DNA of 64,000 nt from CAZCDS01 sp964497585 (GTDB taxonomy: Bacteria > Desulfobacterota > Desulfomonilia > Desulfomonilales > Desulfomonilaceae): contig CAZCDS010000024.1 in the NCBI GenBank assembly GCA_964497585.1, forward strand, positions 26,474-90,473, in the 5' to 3' direction. The position numbers were made by a program, and so were the translations under genes. Position 1 is the first letter of the stretch. Every line of letters starts with the position of its first letter. Below the pieces are notes generated by a model. That model was given only the letters and a program-made list of their open reading frames with translations. It was not told the DNA's origin and did not search any database. Shown one piece after another: positions 17,977 to 27,002 of the stretch.

Positions 17977-19116
17977 TCAAAGGTCGTAGAGGTAATGACA
18001 GAGCTTGCAGCCATCCGGGGCTTCGAGCATTGCCCTGACCGCAGCGTCCAAGAATCTCTGGTGACCGGGCTCGATCCACGGGCAAGTGTGTTCACAAACA
18101 TATCCTCTTATGCCCTTACTCGACTCTGAAACCTCTCACGGTAGAACCTGCACGTGTCGGCCTCCCAGAGATCCGCGAGGTCCTGTCCAGGTATGCGGCC
18201 GTATTGGACTGTAGGCATGACGACCTCTTCCCGGAGGAAGGTAGTAGGTCCTCTGATGGCCGGATTGATACAAGGTGCCACTGCACCGTCGTAGCCTATG
18301 AAGAGCGAGTTTCTCGGCTCCTGGTCGCAAACGGGGCTCTCTCGCGAGGTGAACGGAGCCACGGTCGTGGCGACGCCCAGTTTCTTGGCCAAGCTTCGCG
18401 CCTTGGTTGGATCTTTCTCGAGCCGGCGCACTTCCTTGGTCTTTTTGATCCCGAAAAGACCCAGGTCCTTGCCGTGCTCACCGCGGCTAACGTCACACTA
18501 CTTGACGTTCACGTGATCGACCCACCAGAGGGGCCGCCAGCCTCACGATTTCCTCAACCTGGTCGGAGTTGAGGCGCATGAGCACGAAATTGATCATGGT
18601 CTTGGGAACCGTCCCCTACCTTAGCTCAGCAAGAGCGGACAGGTTCTCGCACACCTGTTCGAAGTAGGAGCCGATGCGTATCTTTTCGTAATGCTCGGCA
18701 TCCGCGCCGTCCAGGGAGACACAGATCCAGTTGATGCCCGCGGCGGTCAATTGTGCGGCCAGTTCCTTTTTCAGAAGCAACCCGTTGGTGAGGAGGCCGC
18801 TCTGACAGCCGGCTGCGTTGGCTTGTATGAGCCAGTCAACCAGCCTCGGTTGCACCAGCGGCTCTCCGCCTCCGGTGAGATCTACGGACTTGACCTCGGG
18901 CATATGGGGGACGATCGCATCCCACACCTCCTGCTTCATGACGCTCCGCTTCTCACAGGCGCGGCGGAAGTGCATCCGGGCGCACATGACGCACTGGCGG
19001 TTGCACGCCATCGAAGACTCGACCTGCAAGAACCTCCAACTCCGCTCCCCGATGGATCCGGTCGTAGCAACAGAGGCCCAAAGGTCGGCGAACTTCCTGA
19101 CGAGAGTCGAACCGAG
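17977..19116 (-). pseudogene. radical SAM/SPASM-type protein with multiple lesions
   Basis: The N-terminal frame carries the radical SAM cluster motif CNRQCVMC, then DLTGGGEPL and SLDGADAEHYEKIR. The homologous reading continues past an in-frame TAG (18616-18618) as KTMINFVLMRLN. It shifts frame near 18535, passes a second in-frame TAG (18498-18500) within VNVK-stop-CDVSRGEHG, and continues through SLFIGYDGAVAPCINP. It then meets a TAA (18108-18110) in RVRA-stop-EDMFV and shifts again near 18070 to finish as APDGCKLCHYLYDL before a TGA at 17977. The Cys pattern at the end is SPASM-like. Mixed amber, ochre and frameshift lesions mean it is dead. The original start is unclear. Confidence 0.82.
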
Positions 19117-19409
19117 CCCGCGGATCGCGCTCGTTCTCAGTAACCTCGTGTCCGAAAAGGAGCATCTATCCCTCGCGTTCCGCCCCGATAGCAGTGGTGC
19201 AAGATGACTCCAAGGATATAAGCCATAGACGCATTGCACGACGGAGACAAGCTCCTGTCCACCCAATTGACTTCGCCGGGTTCTTTGCGTTACATGAGAG
19301 CTGCCGGAGATTGAAACACAGGAGCGTCGAATCGCAACGCAAGGCTATTCGCTGCCCGCACGGCCTTGCGCATGGCACGATCCTCCCTCTTTTTCACGGG
19401 GACATTCCG

Positions 19410-20030
19410 ATGGGAAACTCCCGAGTCATTTGGCGCCACGAGTCGGACGAAGCTGATAGGATCGCACGTACGTTGGTAACCAGGGATGGACCATCTCACG
19501 GAGGAAGATCATTCTTCCCGCCAGCTCTCCTCGCGGAGTTCGTTCGCTCCAGGGGAAAGATCAAGCTCACCCGTCAAAACCTGTTGTACACGAAGCAGTT
19601 GGCCTTTGATGCGGCAAACGAGATCTCGAGGGGGAACGCACGAGTCAAGCAGTTGGGCATAGTCGACCTCACGACACGGGAAACCCTCCGGACTGAGGCC
19701 GGCGGGTTCTATACCGAGAAGATCCGAAAAAAACAATTGAAGGAGATAGAACTGCTCGTTGACCATTATCTGGAGCTGTTGAAGTCCCCTGGGAAGACGT
19801 ATGACGAGATGGTAAGAGCCGCGTATCAATCGAGAGAGCAGTTCGAGGCTTTTCTTGTCGAGCTCTCGAAGAGAGAGAACGACGTCATCGAGGCCGCGGT
19901 CTCCACCATGCGCAAAGGGAGCAAGAGTGAGCGCGTGTCCTGGTTCAAGACGGTCCGCGAGGTAACAAAAGCCGTGAGGAACGAAGAACTGACGAGGATA
20001 TTCGGGGAACCATGCCCTTCGTCGAATTGA
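19410..20030 (+). CDS. paralogous ~205-residue protein of unknown function, copy 1
   Basis: The ATG at 19410 gives 206 residues, matching the sizes of two relatives at 21718-22344 and 22341-22946. All three share a hydrophobic N-terminal patch followed by a helical region, with the core LLVDHYLELL...G..Y..MVRAAY..R.QFEAFL..L...EN.V. The rest is charged and predicted helical, with no catalytic motif. The frame extends further upstream to 19194, but that extension lacks similarity. Its 3' end overlaps the alpha/beta hydrolase start by 19 bases, so the two are probably co-translated. I do not recognise a named domain with confidence. Confidence 0.7.
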   Translation: MGNSRVIWRHESDEADRIARTLVTRDGPSHGGRSFFPPALLAEFVRSRGKIKLTRQNLLYTKQLAFDAANEISRGNARVKQLGIVDLTTRETLRTEAGGFYTEKIRKKQLKEIELLVDHYLELLKSPGKTYDEMVRAAYQSREQFEAFLVELSKRENDVIEAAVSTMRKGSKSERVSWFKTVREVTKAVRNEELTRIFGEPCPSSN

Positions 20031-20857
20031 GCGACGCGAGGATTTTCTATGAGGTTACCGGAGAGGGGCGGCCCTTGGTTCTCCTCCACGGTGCCTGGGC
20101 TTCCTGTCAATGGTGGAAGTGGCAGGCGCCCGCGTTATCGGAGCGGTATCGGGTCTTCGCGGTGGACGTGCGCGGCCACGGCAGGTCAACTCCTCTCGAG
20201 AAGGTCTACTCGGTACCGGGGTTCAGCGCAGATCTTGAGGCCTTCTGCCAAAGCGTTCCCCTCGACGAAGCAGTCGTTATCGGCTGGTCCATGGGGGGGC
20301 TCATCGCCATACAGCATTGTCTCGATCATCCGTCGAGAGTGCGGGCCCTCGTGTTGATCGGTACAAGAGGCCAGAGAAGCCCTTCAATGAAGCTCCGCAT
20401 AGTTCAGGATTACGTTCGATCTCTGCTCGATCTGCTCATGACCTTTGCCGCGCCGAGGAAATTCGATCGAACAGGGTCGGCCGCGAATGTGGGACACCGC
20501 ACCTGGATCGAACGGGAGGCGCGGCGAATGCTTGCCCGGGACGCCCCATCCGAGGTCATCGAGTGGGTCACGAACGAATTGGCCGCAGTGCCCACGAAAG
20601 CGTACTTCGAGGTCGCACGAAGCATCTGGAATTGGGATGCGGAGGATCGTCTTCGGGAAATCGATGCTCCAACGCTGATCATCGTAGGTGAGAATGATGT
20701 GGCGACTCCTCCTCGTTTTTCCCAGGTGCTCCACGAGGAGATACCCGATTCAAGGCTCGTTGTGGTCAGGGGCGCAAGCCACTACGTTGCGATGGAGCAG
20801 TCTGGCTTGGTAAATTCCGAGATCGTACGATTCCTGGAAGAAGTGGGATACGGCTAA
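20012..20857 (+). CDS. alpha/beta-fold hydrolase
   Basis: A 281-residue alpha/beta hydrolase with the oxyanion HG at residues 26-27 (LLHGAWA), the nucleophile elbow GWSMGG (Ser93), the acidic residue in GENDVATPP (about 230) and the catalytic His in GASHYVAM (about 258). All three triad residues are present. The N-terminus resembles epoxide-hydrolase/haloalkane-dehalogenase-like and 3-oxoadipate-enol-lactonase-like proteins, so substrate prediction is unsafe. It overlaps the preceding paralog gene, suggesting the pair acts together. Confidence 0.88.
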   Translation: MPFVELSDARIFYEVTGEGRPLVLLHGAWASCQWWKWQAPALSERYRVFAVDVRGHGRSTPLEKVYSVPGFSADLEAFCQSVPLDEAVVIGWSMGGLIAIQHCLDHPSRVRALVLIGTRGQRSPSMKLRIVQDYVRSLLDLLMTFAAPRKFDRTGSAANVGHRTWIEREARRMLARDAPSEVIEWVTNELAAVPTKAYFEVARSIWNWDAEDRLREIDAPTLIIVGENDVATPPRFSQVLHEEIPDSRLVVVRGASHYVAMEQSGLVNSEIVRFLEEVGYG

Positions 20858-20888
20858 GGCTCAGGGTGCAGTTCGCACTGGGCTGCTT

Positions 20889-21710
20889 TCACAGCTTGCT
20901 GAGGAGCTTGCCGATGTCCGTCGGCCCGGTGCGAACCACTGTGGAGGCATAGGACAGAAAGGGAACCGCTCCCCATTTCTCTTTGAAGCGTCGCACCCCG
21001 GCGTGCAAACCGAGTCCGAGGTTCAGGGCCTTCTTGCCCGAATCAACCGCGCGTCGGATCATCTCATGGAGGAGCAAGTCCGACGCTCCCGGTACGTCAA
21101 CTTCTTGCGATCGAAAATTGAAGAGGTAGAAGCCGTAATCGGCTGATCCAAGATCCAGAACGCTGAAAGCTGCGAGGCGATTTCCCCTGCGTGCTTCCAG
21201 GAGCAGAGCCGAGTCGGATTGTTCGACGTACCCGGGAAATTTTTTGAAAAGCGTTTCCTGCTCCTTCGTCAGGGCTCTTGCTGAAAGGAAGGCCCGGACC
21301 ATTCTCTTATGCTCTTTGCCGAAATTCCCCTCCGAGACGCCCACTTCTCGGCGTGCTCGCCGGACCATGTACGCCACAGCGGACGGCAGTTGGACCAGTG
21401 GCAGTGCTAAGCGGTAGTACTGGTCCTGCTGGTGGTCTTCCGAGCCACGATCAAGCCAGATCTTCGGTGCGATGATAGCCGCGGACGCAGGACGGAAGCG
21501 GTCGCACGCTGACGTGTAAGCCTCCTGCGGGTCAACCTCGGTATTTCCCAGCGGATAGCCGACGAATATTAGAAGGCCTCCCCCGAAGAAACAGAGATAC
21601 CGATCAACGAGGAAGGGTTCCGCGGCAGAGATGGCCCTCACGTAATCGGGGAGGTGTTCGGGAATATAGGCGTGATGAAAAACGAAGGAACGCTCGTGAT
21701 GATTCAGCAT
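20889..21710 (-). CDS. GNAT/DUF2156-like acyltransferase-fold protein, copy A
   Basis: A 273-residue protein with a C-terminal motif NLGLGLHAGVRRFKEKWG that recurs as HLGLGVNRGIRQFKRKWG in the protein at 26124-26975. This LG...FK.KWG pattern is typical of GNAT-fold domains in the FemAB/DUF2156 group. The N-termini also align (YIPEHLPDYVRAISAAEPF here, YVPEHSVRLMSRVSGGEPF there). A role in acyl or aminoacyl transfer is inferred only from fold. It begins seven bases after the stop of paralog copy 2, so 22946 to 20889 forms a three-gene minus-strand operon. Confidence 0.72.
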   Translation of the reverse strand: MLNHHERSFVFHHAYIPEHLPDYVRAISAAEPFLVDRYLCFFGGGLLIFVGYPLGNTEVDPQEAYTSACDRFRPASAAIIAPKIWLDRGSEDHQQDQYYRLALPLVQLPSAVAYMVRRARREVGVSEGNFGKEHKRMVRAFLSARALTKEQETLFKKFPGYVEQSDSALLLEARRGNRLAAFSVLDLGSADYGFYLFNFRSQEVDVPGASDLLLHEMIRRAVDSGKKALNLGLGLHAGVRRFKEKWGAVPFLSYASTVVRTGPTDIGKLLSKL

Positions 21711-21717
21711 CAGACGC

Positions 21718-22344
21718 TCAGCCGCTTTCGCCGAAGATCCGTTCCACCGAGGCCATCCTCAGGCTGTCGATTTTCTCCTCGATTCGTTGGACGAACTGAG
21801 GGTCGCCACGGGATCCCACGGTCTTGAGAGCGGAAATGTTTACCTCTCGTTCCGCCTGCTTGAGCTGCTCGAGGAAGCTCACGTACAGGTCTCGCGTGCG
21901 GTACGAATGGATGACAAGGGTGCCGTAATCCCGGCCCTCGGCAGCGAGGAGCTTGGCATAGTGATCGACGAGCAAGTCCATTTCGACGAGCTGCTTCTGG
22001 CGAATCTCTTCAGAGTAAATCGACTCATCCACCGTTGAGAGGAGCTTTCGGGTCTTCTCTTCGACCAGGGCGATGGCTTCACTCTTGCCGCGGCCGCTCT
22101 TGAGCGAGCCAAGGGCCGCCTTCAGCGCGAGATCCTTTGTATAGAGGACATTCTGTATGAAGATCTCTCGATCCGTCTTGCGTCTCGCGAAATTGAAGAT
22201 GAGCAGGAACGGCATGAGCACTTCCCACACGGATACCGGACGGGCCTGCCGTAGGGAAGTTGCGAGTGCTCCTGCCCACGAACGCTCGTGCGCGATGATG
22301 CACTTGTATTTCGTATCATATTGTTTTGGCGAGGCCCGGCTCAT
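21718..22344 (-). CDS. paralogous ~205-residue protein of unknown function, copy 2
   Basis: A 208-residue protein sharing the core MDLLVDHYAKLL...G..YGTLVIHSYRTRDLYVSFL with copies 1 and 3, and NVLYTKDLAL with copy 1 (NLLYTKQLAF). A short hydrophobic stretch VLMPFLLIFNF sits near residue 45. Its ATG overlaps the stop of copy 3 by four bases (ATGA), and the GNAT-like gene follows seven bases after its stop. No signal peptide or catalytic residues are identifiable, and the remainder is mainly charged helix. Confidence 0.72.
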   Translation of the reverse strand: MSRASPKQYDTKYKCIIAHERSWAGALATSLRQARPVSVWEVLMPFLLIFNFARRKTDREIFIQNVLYTKDLALKAALGSLKSGRGKSEAIALVEEKTRKLLSTVDESIYSEEIRQKQLVEMDLLVDHYAKLLAAEGRDYGTLVIHSYRTRDLYVSFLEQLKQAEREVNISALKTVGSRGDPQFVQRIEEKIDSLRMASVERIFGESG

Positions 22345-22946
22345 CTCTGCTCGTCGTCCACGAGAAAGACTCCTTCCGCTTCGTCTTCCCTCAGCTCATC
22401 CGCGAGCATTTCCTGGTCGCGAATACGTGCCCGCGCGGACTCGGGCAGTCGGGGCTGCGCCAGCACAATCTCGTCGACTTCCTTCTCCAAGGCGGCAAGC
22501 ATCTCAAGATATTCCGCATAGCTGCGGTGATCTCCATAGGCCGCCCTCACCAGTCCGCTGTGACTTTTTCCTTCTACCTGCATGAGTTTCACGAAGTGAT
22601 CGCTCAAGAGAATCACCAGCTCCGAGAGCTTCCCGTGAAGCGCCTCGTCTTTCAGGCCACGTTTCCCAGCCCAGTCCCGGATTCGGTCGGTTATGTGGGT
22701 AAGCGTCTCAGCTCTCTCGGTCCCCTGAGCTCTTTGCCGGGCGGCCTCTGCCGCGAGCCTACGCGGAAACATGAAGTACTCGGAGAACTCTCTGAGTTCC
22801 TTCTGTCGCCTCAGGAAATCGAAGATAAACATTCCGGGAATCAACTGAGACCAGACCTTCACCGGTCTTTTGACGATCGACCTGAGGACGACCCGTCTGG
22901 CGAAGGACTCCTCCTCGGCCAGTATGAGATTGATCTTGTCGGTCAT
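22341..22946 (-). CDS. paralogous ~205-residue protein of unknown function, copy 3
   Basis: The most divergent of three paralogs, 201 residues. It retains the core ILLSDHFVKLM...GKSHSGLVRAAYGDHRSYAEYL and a hydrophobic patch LIPGMFIFDFLRR. The first 30 residues (EEESFARRVVLRSIV) align with WRHESDEADRIARTLV of copy 1, which supports the ATG chosen for copy 1. It leads the minus-strand operon copy 3, copy 2, GNAT-like A. The tail is highly acidic (DEDEAEGVFLVDDEQR-like). Confidence 0.7.
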   Translation of the reverse strand: MTDKINLILAEEESFARRVVLRSIVKRPVKVWSQLIPGMFIFDFLRRQKELREFSEYFMFPRRLAAEAARQRAQGTERAETLTHITDRIRDWAGKRGLKDEALHGKLSELVILLSDHFVKLMQVEGKSHSGLVRAAYGDHRSYAEYLEMLAALEKEVDEIVLAQPRLPESARARIRDQEMLADELREDEAEGVFLVDDEQR

Positions 22947-23066
22947 GCCCCATTCCTTGCGGAAATAATACTCGTGGCACGAGGCTCAGTCAATCCGGGG
23001 TTGAGGTCGGGAGGAGAGGAAAAGGGAGGAAATTCAATGCCCGAATTTCCTCCCGAGCGAGCGATC

Positions 23067-24392
23067 TTAGTCAGGCAGGATCGCCGGGGTGAAGAAGGTC
23101 CCTGACCAGAGTATCCAGACGATAAACAGAGTCCAAAAGGCATTTGCCGTCTGAGCGAGCCAGTACGCGACCGCGGGCCTACCTCCACCCACGGAAACAA
23201 GCTCCTTGAAGTTGGTTTCCAGTCCGATGGCGACGAAGCAGAAGGTGAAGAACCAGCTCCTGTAGGACTTGCAAAGCTTCCCAATTCCCTTTGCCGCCTT
23301 GTGACCCATGCTCGGCTCTACAAGAAACGAGACCACCAGCGACGCCACAATGAAGCCGACGACGAACTTGGGAAAGCGGTACCAGACCTCCATGACTGAC
23401 GGCCTCTCAGCCGTGGGGTCCTCTCTGCGTTCCAGCGAAATGGTAGCCCACAAGGCCATCAAGAAGGCGACGATACCGATCAAGACGTTTTGGGCCATCT
23501 TGACCATGGCTGCGGCGTTGACGGCGGCTTTGCCGCCGATTACCTCTCCGGCGGCAATCACCGCGCCGGTATTGTCGATGACTCCGCCGACCCACGCTCC
23601 GGCCATGTTGTTCGGGAGCGCCATCCAAATCGCTATGGGCGGCATGATAAGGATCAGGATCACCGCACAGACAAGCACCCACGCCACCATGTAACTGACT
23701 TCCTTGGGGTCGCCCTGTATGGCTCCGCCCGCGGCGATGGTTGCGGAGACGCCGCAGATGGAGTTGGCCGTCGCGATGATCGCGCTGAATCGCTCGGTTA
23801 CCCCGAACTTCCTACAGATCCAATAGGTCATGAACCAGACCGTGGTCGCCACGAGGAGGGCCTGGGCCACACCGAGCGCGCCGGCCTTGACCACCACGGA
23901 GAACATGATCGTCGCGCCCATACAGACGAGCCCGATCTTGACGAAGAACTCAGTCTGTCCCGCGGACTTGAGGATTTCCGGCACCCTAAAGATGTTGCTG
24001 ATGATCAATCCGATGACCAGGGCAAAGAGTACGTACGATATTCCCCACTTGTGCACGAACGCCTGTTTGGCAATGACCATCGAAATGAACGAAATGATGA
24101 AGATCACGACGAATCCGGGAATGTACCGCTTGAGGTCGAACTTCATGAAGATCCCGGCGATGAATGTGAGTATCAAGCAGGTGAGGAAGAAGACAATGGT
24201 AACCCAGGTGGTAGTCGCAGCCCCCTTGGGGAACGCCGCACCAAGGCCGGTCCAACTGGCAATCTTCGGCGCGTGCGGCAACAGACCGATGATTGCAAGG
24301 AATAGGATGAACCAGCCGATCCAGCAAGACCACCAGTCCTCGCTTGTCCACAAGCTCGACCAGTATGATTGCTGCTCATTGCCGTTGCTCAT
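23067..24392 (-). CDS. YeiH/UPF0324-family putative sulfate exporter
   Basis: A 441-residue membrane protein with about ten to twelve hydrophobic helices and the family block ANSICGVSATIAAGGAIQGD near mid-protein. VGGVIDNTGAVIAAGEVIG and FFTFCFVAIGLETNF follow. The family (Cons_hypoth698) is annotated as putative sulfate exporters, though transported substrates are poorly tested; export of sulfonate- or sulfur-related anions would fit a sulfate reducer. An AAAGGAGG site lies before the ATG at 24392. A 12-base palindrome lies 29 bases upstream. It is about 440 residues versus about 350 in E. coli YeiH, with an extended N-terminus. Confidence 0.82.
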   Translation of the reverse strand: MSNGNEQQSYWSSLWTSEDWWSCWIGWFILFLAIIGLLPHAPKIASWTGLGAAFPKGAATTTWVTIVFFLTCLILTFIAGIFMKFDLKRYIPGFVVIFIISFISMVIAKQAFVHKWGISYVLFALVIGLIISNIFRVPEILKSAGQTEFFVKIGLVCMGATIMFSVVVKAGALGVAQALLVATTVWFMTYWICRKFGVTERFSAIIATANSICGVSATIAAGGAIQGDPKEVSYMVAWVLVCAVILILIMPPIAIWMALPNNMAGAWVGGVIDNTGAVIAAGEVIGGKAAVNAAAMVKMAQNVLIGIVAFLMALWATISLERREDPTAERPSVMEVWYRFPKFVVGFIVASLVVSFLVEPSMGHKAAKGIGKLCKSYRSWFFTFCFVAIGLETNFKELVSVGGGRPAVAYWLAQTANAFWTLFIVWILWSGTFFTPAILPD

Positions 24393-25023
24393 AGGATCCG
24401 CCTCCTTTCGGTTTAATCAAATGAACGTTCATGAAACGGGGATGATTGATGACCGAGAAACTGGATCGAATCGGTAAACATAGCATCATGATCGCATAGA
24501 GTGAGAGGAGAAGAGTCCTTGGGCTGCATCCCCCTTGTGTTCCCGGTACGCCGCCCGAGAGACCTGACCCACCCTGTTGACGAAGGTTTGCGAGAATCCC
24601 ACCCACCACCATCATGCTACAGTTTCTCGGGAGATTTCAAGTTAATTATTCTTGTGACGAACTTCGGGAAGAACGGTGCCGCTTGATCGATTTTTCAGGT
24701 GTCTCCGTCGCTTCGACCGTGGTAGCGGAAAAGGTCGCGGGTATGCCTGACCAAAACGCTTTAGGTCGAGGCATCCTCTTTACTCCGGTCATCAGGACTG
24801 TTATCATGACGCGCTATCCTGGGCCGTAGCCAGACGGCCCCATACTCACGGCACATTCCGGGTCTGCCAAGGCAGACAAACATCCGCACCGATTGAACGC
24901 GTCGGTCCCCTGGGTGAGCGGATCGGCGTGGGGGGGACCAAAGGGCCTCCACAATCGGGCGGGAGGTCGGATGGTACGCCCCTACTGCGGGATCATACGC
25001 CGGAGCAGTGGTGAAAGGAGATT
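24393..25023. other. divergent intergenic region between exporter and exchanger genes
   Basis: No gene is supported in this 631-base stretch. It must contain the divergent promoters of the YeiH-type exporter (minus) and the Na+/Ca2+ exchanger (plus). The only clear structured element is the palindrome at 24421-24432. Confidence 0.5.
24421..24432. promoter_or_regulatory. perfect 12-bp palindrome upstream of the exporter
   Basis: The sequence ATGAACGTTCAT is a perfect palindrome 29 bases before the exporter start codon. Its size and position suit a homodimeric repressor operator. No regulator gene is adjacent, so the binding protein is unknown. Confidence 0.3.
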
Positions 25024-26013
25024 ATGCTCATGGCTCTTTATGTCGTCCTTTGCCTCGTCGGATTCGTGATGCTCTATTTCGGAGCCGAATGGCTGGTCAA
25101 GGGATCATCCAGTCTGGCAAAAAGCCTCGGCGTAACGCCCGTGGTCATCGGCCTGACCGTCGTCGCGTTCGGCACGTCCGCACCGGAGTTTGTGGTGAGT
25201 TTGATCTCTTCCATCCAGGGAAAGAGCATGATCGCCGTGGGGAACGTCGTTGGGAGCAACATCTGCAATATTGCTCTCGTTCTCGGGCTTGCCGCGCTCT
25301 TCCAGCCGATCAAGGCCCATAGGTCCGTGGTGAAGAGGGATATTCCGATCATGCTGGGCGTATCGTTGTTCCTGCTCATCCTGTCGCTGGACTCAAAACT
25401 CGGGAGGATTGAGGGAGCAATCCTCTTCGGAGGGATCATTCTGTACACGCTGTTCAACTACTCCGTGGCTCTAAAAGAGTCCCGAGAGGGAAGTGGCGAA
25501 GCCGAGGTCATTGCCGACCTCGGCCTCGAAGAGGTCGAGTACGTCGAGTCGAGAAGGCGTCAAGTAGTCCTCATCGTAGTCGGCATTGTCGGTGTGGTAT
25601 TCGGCGCTCAGATCGTGGTTGACGCTGCGGTCGAGATCATGAAAATGCTCGGAGTAGACGAGAAGTTCATCGGCCTGACCATCGTTGCATTCGGGACGTC
25701 GCTTCCGGAACTGGCCACATCCGTGGTCGCGGCCATCCGAAAGGAACTCGATATCAGCATCGGCAATCTCGTCGGAAGCAACGTCTTCAATATTTTGAGC
25801 GTACTCGGCATGGCCGCGCTGGTAAGACCGATCCCGATTCCCGGGGGATTCTTCGAAAGCGGATTGGTATTTGATTACCTGGTAATGCTCTTCACCAGCT
25901 TTCTACCGTGGCTCATGATGCGAAAGACCAACACAGTCGCACGGTGGCATGGGGCAGTTCTCCTTGGCTGTTACGTTGGGTATATCTGTTACCTGGTAGC
26001 GAAGATCCAATGA
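25024..26013 (+). CDS. CaCA-family sodium/calcium exchanger (YrbG-like)
   Basis: A 329-residue antiporter with the two inverted alpha-repeats of the cation/Ca2+ exchanger superfamily. The first is VVAFGTSAPEF (GTSAPE at residues 50-55) with GNVVGSNICNIALVLG. The second is IVAFGTSLPEL (about 220) with GNLVGSNVFNILSVLG. The Glu residues of both GTSxPE motifs and the Asn/Ser of GSN are retained, so ion binding should be intact. An acidic cytoplasmic loop lies between the halves. AAAGGAG precedes the ATG at 25024. Confidence 0.93.
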   Translation: MLMALYVVLCLVGFVMLYFGAEWLVKGSSSLAKSLGVTPVVIGLTVVAFGTSAPEFVVSLISSIQGKSMIAVGNVVGSNICNIALVLGLAALFQPIKAHRSVVKRDIPIMLGVSLFLLILSLDSKLGRIEGAILFGGIILYTLFNYSVALKESREGSGEAEVIADLGLEEVEYVESRRRQVVLIVVGIVGVVFGAQIVVDAAVEIMKMLGVDEKFIGLTIVAFGTSLPELATSVVAAIRKELDISIGNLVGSNVFNILSVLGMAALVRPIPIPGGFFESGLVFDYLVMLFTSFLPWLMMRKTNTVARWHGAVLLGCYVGYICYLVAKIQ

Positions 26014-26123
26014 CGTCCGGCGCTGCAGGGATCTGTTTCCGGTCCGGGGCGTGTCACGGTTAGGGGCATGGCGACCTGTAATCAGTCCTAGCCGAATGTC
26101 AGCTCGTCGGCGGAGCTGTCGCG

Positions 26124-26975
26124 ATGACAACGTTCGAACAAGAAACGCACATCCTCACGCGGGGGTACGTGCCGGAACACAGCGTTCGCTTGATGTCCCG
26201 TGTGTCGGGAGGCGAGCCGTTCATCCTTGACGGCTGCCTCTGTTTGAAAAGGAAGAACTGGCTTGTCTTCGTCGGCTACCCGATTGATCGCGAGTTCCGG
26301 TCGGATCTCCTGGAGGAGACGCTTGCCAAGATTAAGGGGGAGTTTCGGCCGGCATGTATTTCACTCATCGCGCCTGAATTGCCCATCTCGATCGCTCACG
26401 CGTGCCGGGAACGCGAGAGCGATTTCTACTATACGCTCGATCTGCACAGGACCGGGGTGCGGAGTGGACTAAAACGAGCTGTTGACAAGGCTCGCAAGGA
26501 TCTCTCGATTGAACGGGCCGCGGGGCTCACAGACGCGCACGAGGGGCTTATTCGGGAATTTGAGTCGAGGGTGGATTTGCCGCCACGCGTGAAGAGACTG
26601 TTCCGCAGGATGCCCGATTATGTGGGGCAAGAGGAAGGCGGTATCGTGTTGAACGCTTGGGATGCCGGTGGGAGACTGACTGCGTTCTACGTACTGGACG
26701 TAGCGCCGGAGCGCTTCGCTTCGTACGTGATCGGTGCCCACTCCAAGATTAACTACGTAAAGGGCGCGTCGGACGCCCTCTTCTTCGAGATGATGAGTAC
26801 GGCCCAGGTGTGGGGCAAGGATTATCTTCATCTGGGCCTCGGGGTGAATCGGGGGATACGACAATTCAAAAGAAAGTGGGGCGGGCAACCCACCATTCCG
26901 TGCGAAATGTGTGAACTGGTTCTGAGGGAATCTTCGATTATTGAGTCAGTGCTCGACTATGTGGGCGACAGGTGA
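26124..26975 (+). CDS. GNAT/DUF2156-like acyltransferase-fold protein, copy B
   Basis: A 283-residue paralog of the protein at 20889-21710. They share the N-terminal YVPEHSVRLMS, the middle motif RMPDYVGQEEGG (KFPGYVEQSDSA in copy A), DALFFEMM (DLLLHEMI in copy A) and the C-terminal HLGLGVNRGIRQFKRKWG. The fold inference is a GNAT/FemAB-type transferase. GGAG lies about ten bases before the ATG. The TraB-like gene follows 27 bases after its stop, so the two may form an operon. A low-molecular-weight acyl or aminoacyl acceptor is possible but unproven. Confidence 0.72.
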   Translation: MTTFEQETHILTRGYVPEHSVRLMSRVSGGEPFILDGCLCLKRKNWLVFVGYPIDREFRSDLLEETLAKIKGEFRPACISLIAPELPISIAHACRERESDFYYTLDLHRTGVRSGLKRAVDKARKDLSIERAAGLTDAHEGLIREFESRVDLPPRVKRLFRRMPDYVGQEEGGIVLNAWDAGGRLTAFYVLDVAPERFASYVIGAHSKINYVKGASDALFFEMMSTAQVWGKDYLHLGLGVNRGIRQFKRKWGGQPTIPCEMCELVLRESSIIESVLDYVGDR

Positions 26976-27002
26976 GGGCAGGGAAGGGAATACGGCCGCG
27001 AC

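Noticed and set aside
17977..19116. Pyrrolysine-type recoding in the radical SAM gene
   Set aside because: The lesions include TAA and two frameshifts in addition to TAG, so decay explains all of them.
23490..24305. Plus-strand 271-residue frame opposite the exporter gene
   Set aside because: His/Asp/Gly-rich antisense shadow of a membrane-protein gene.
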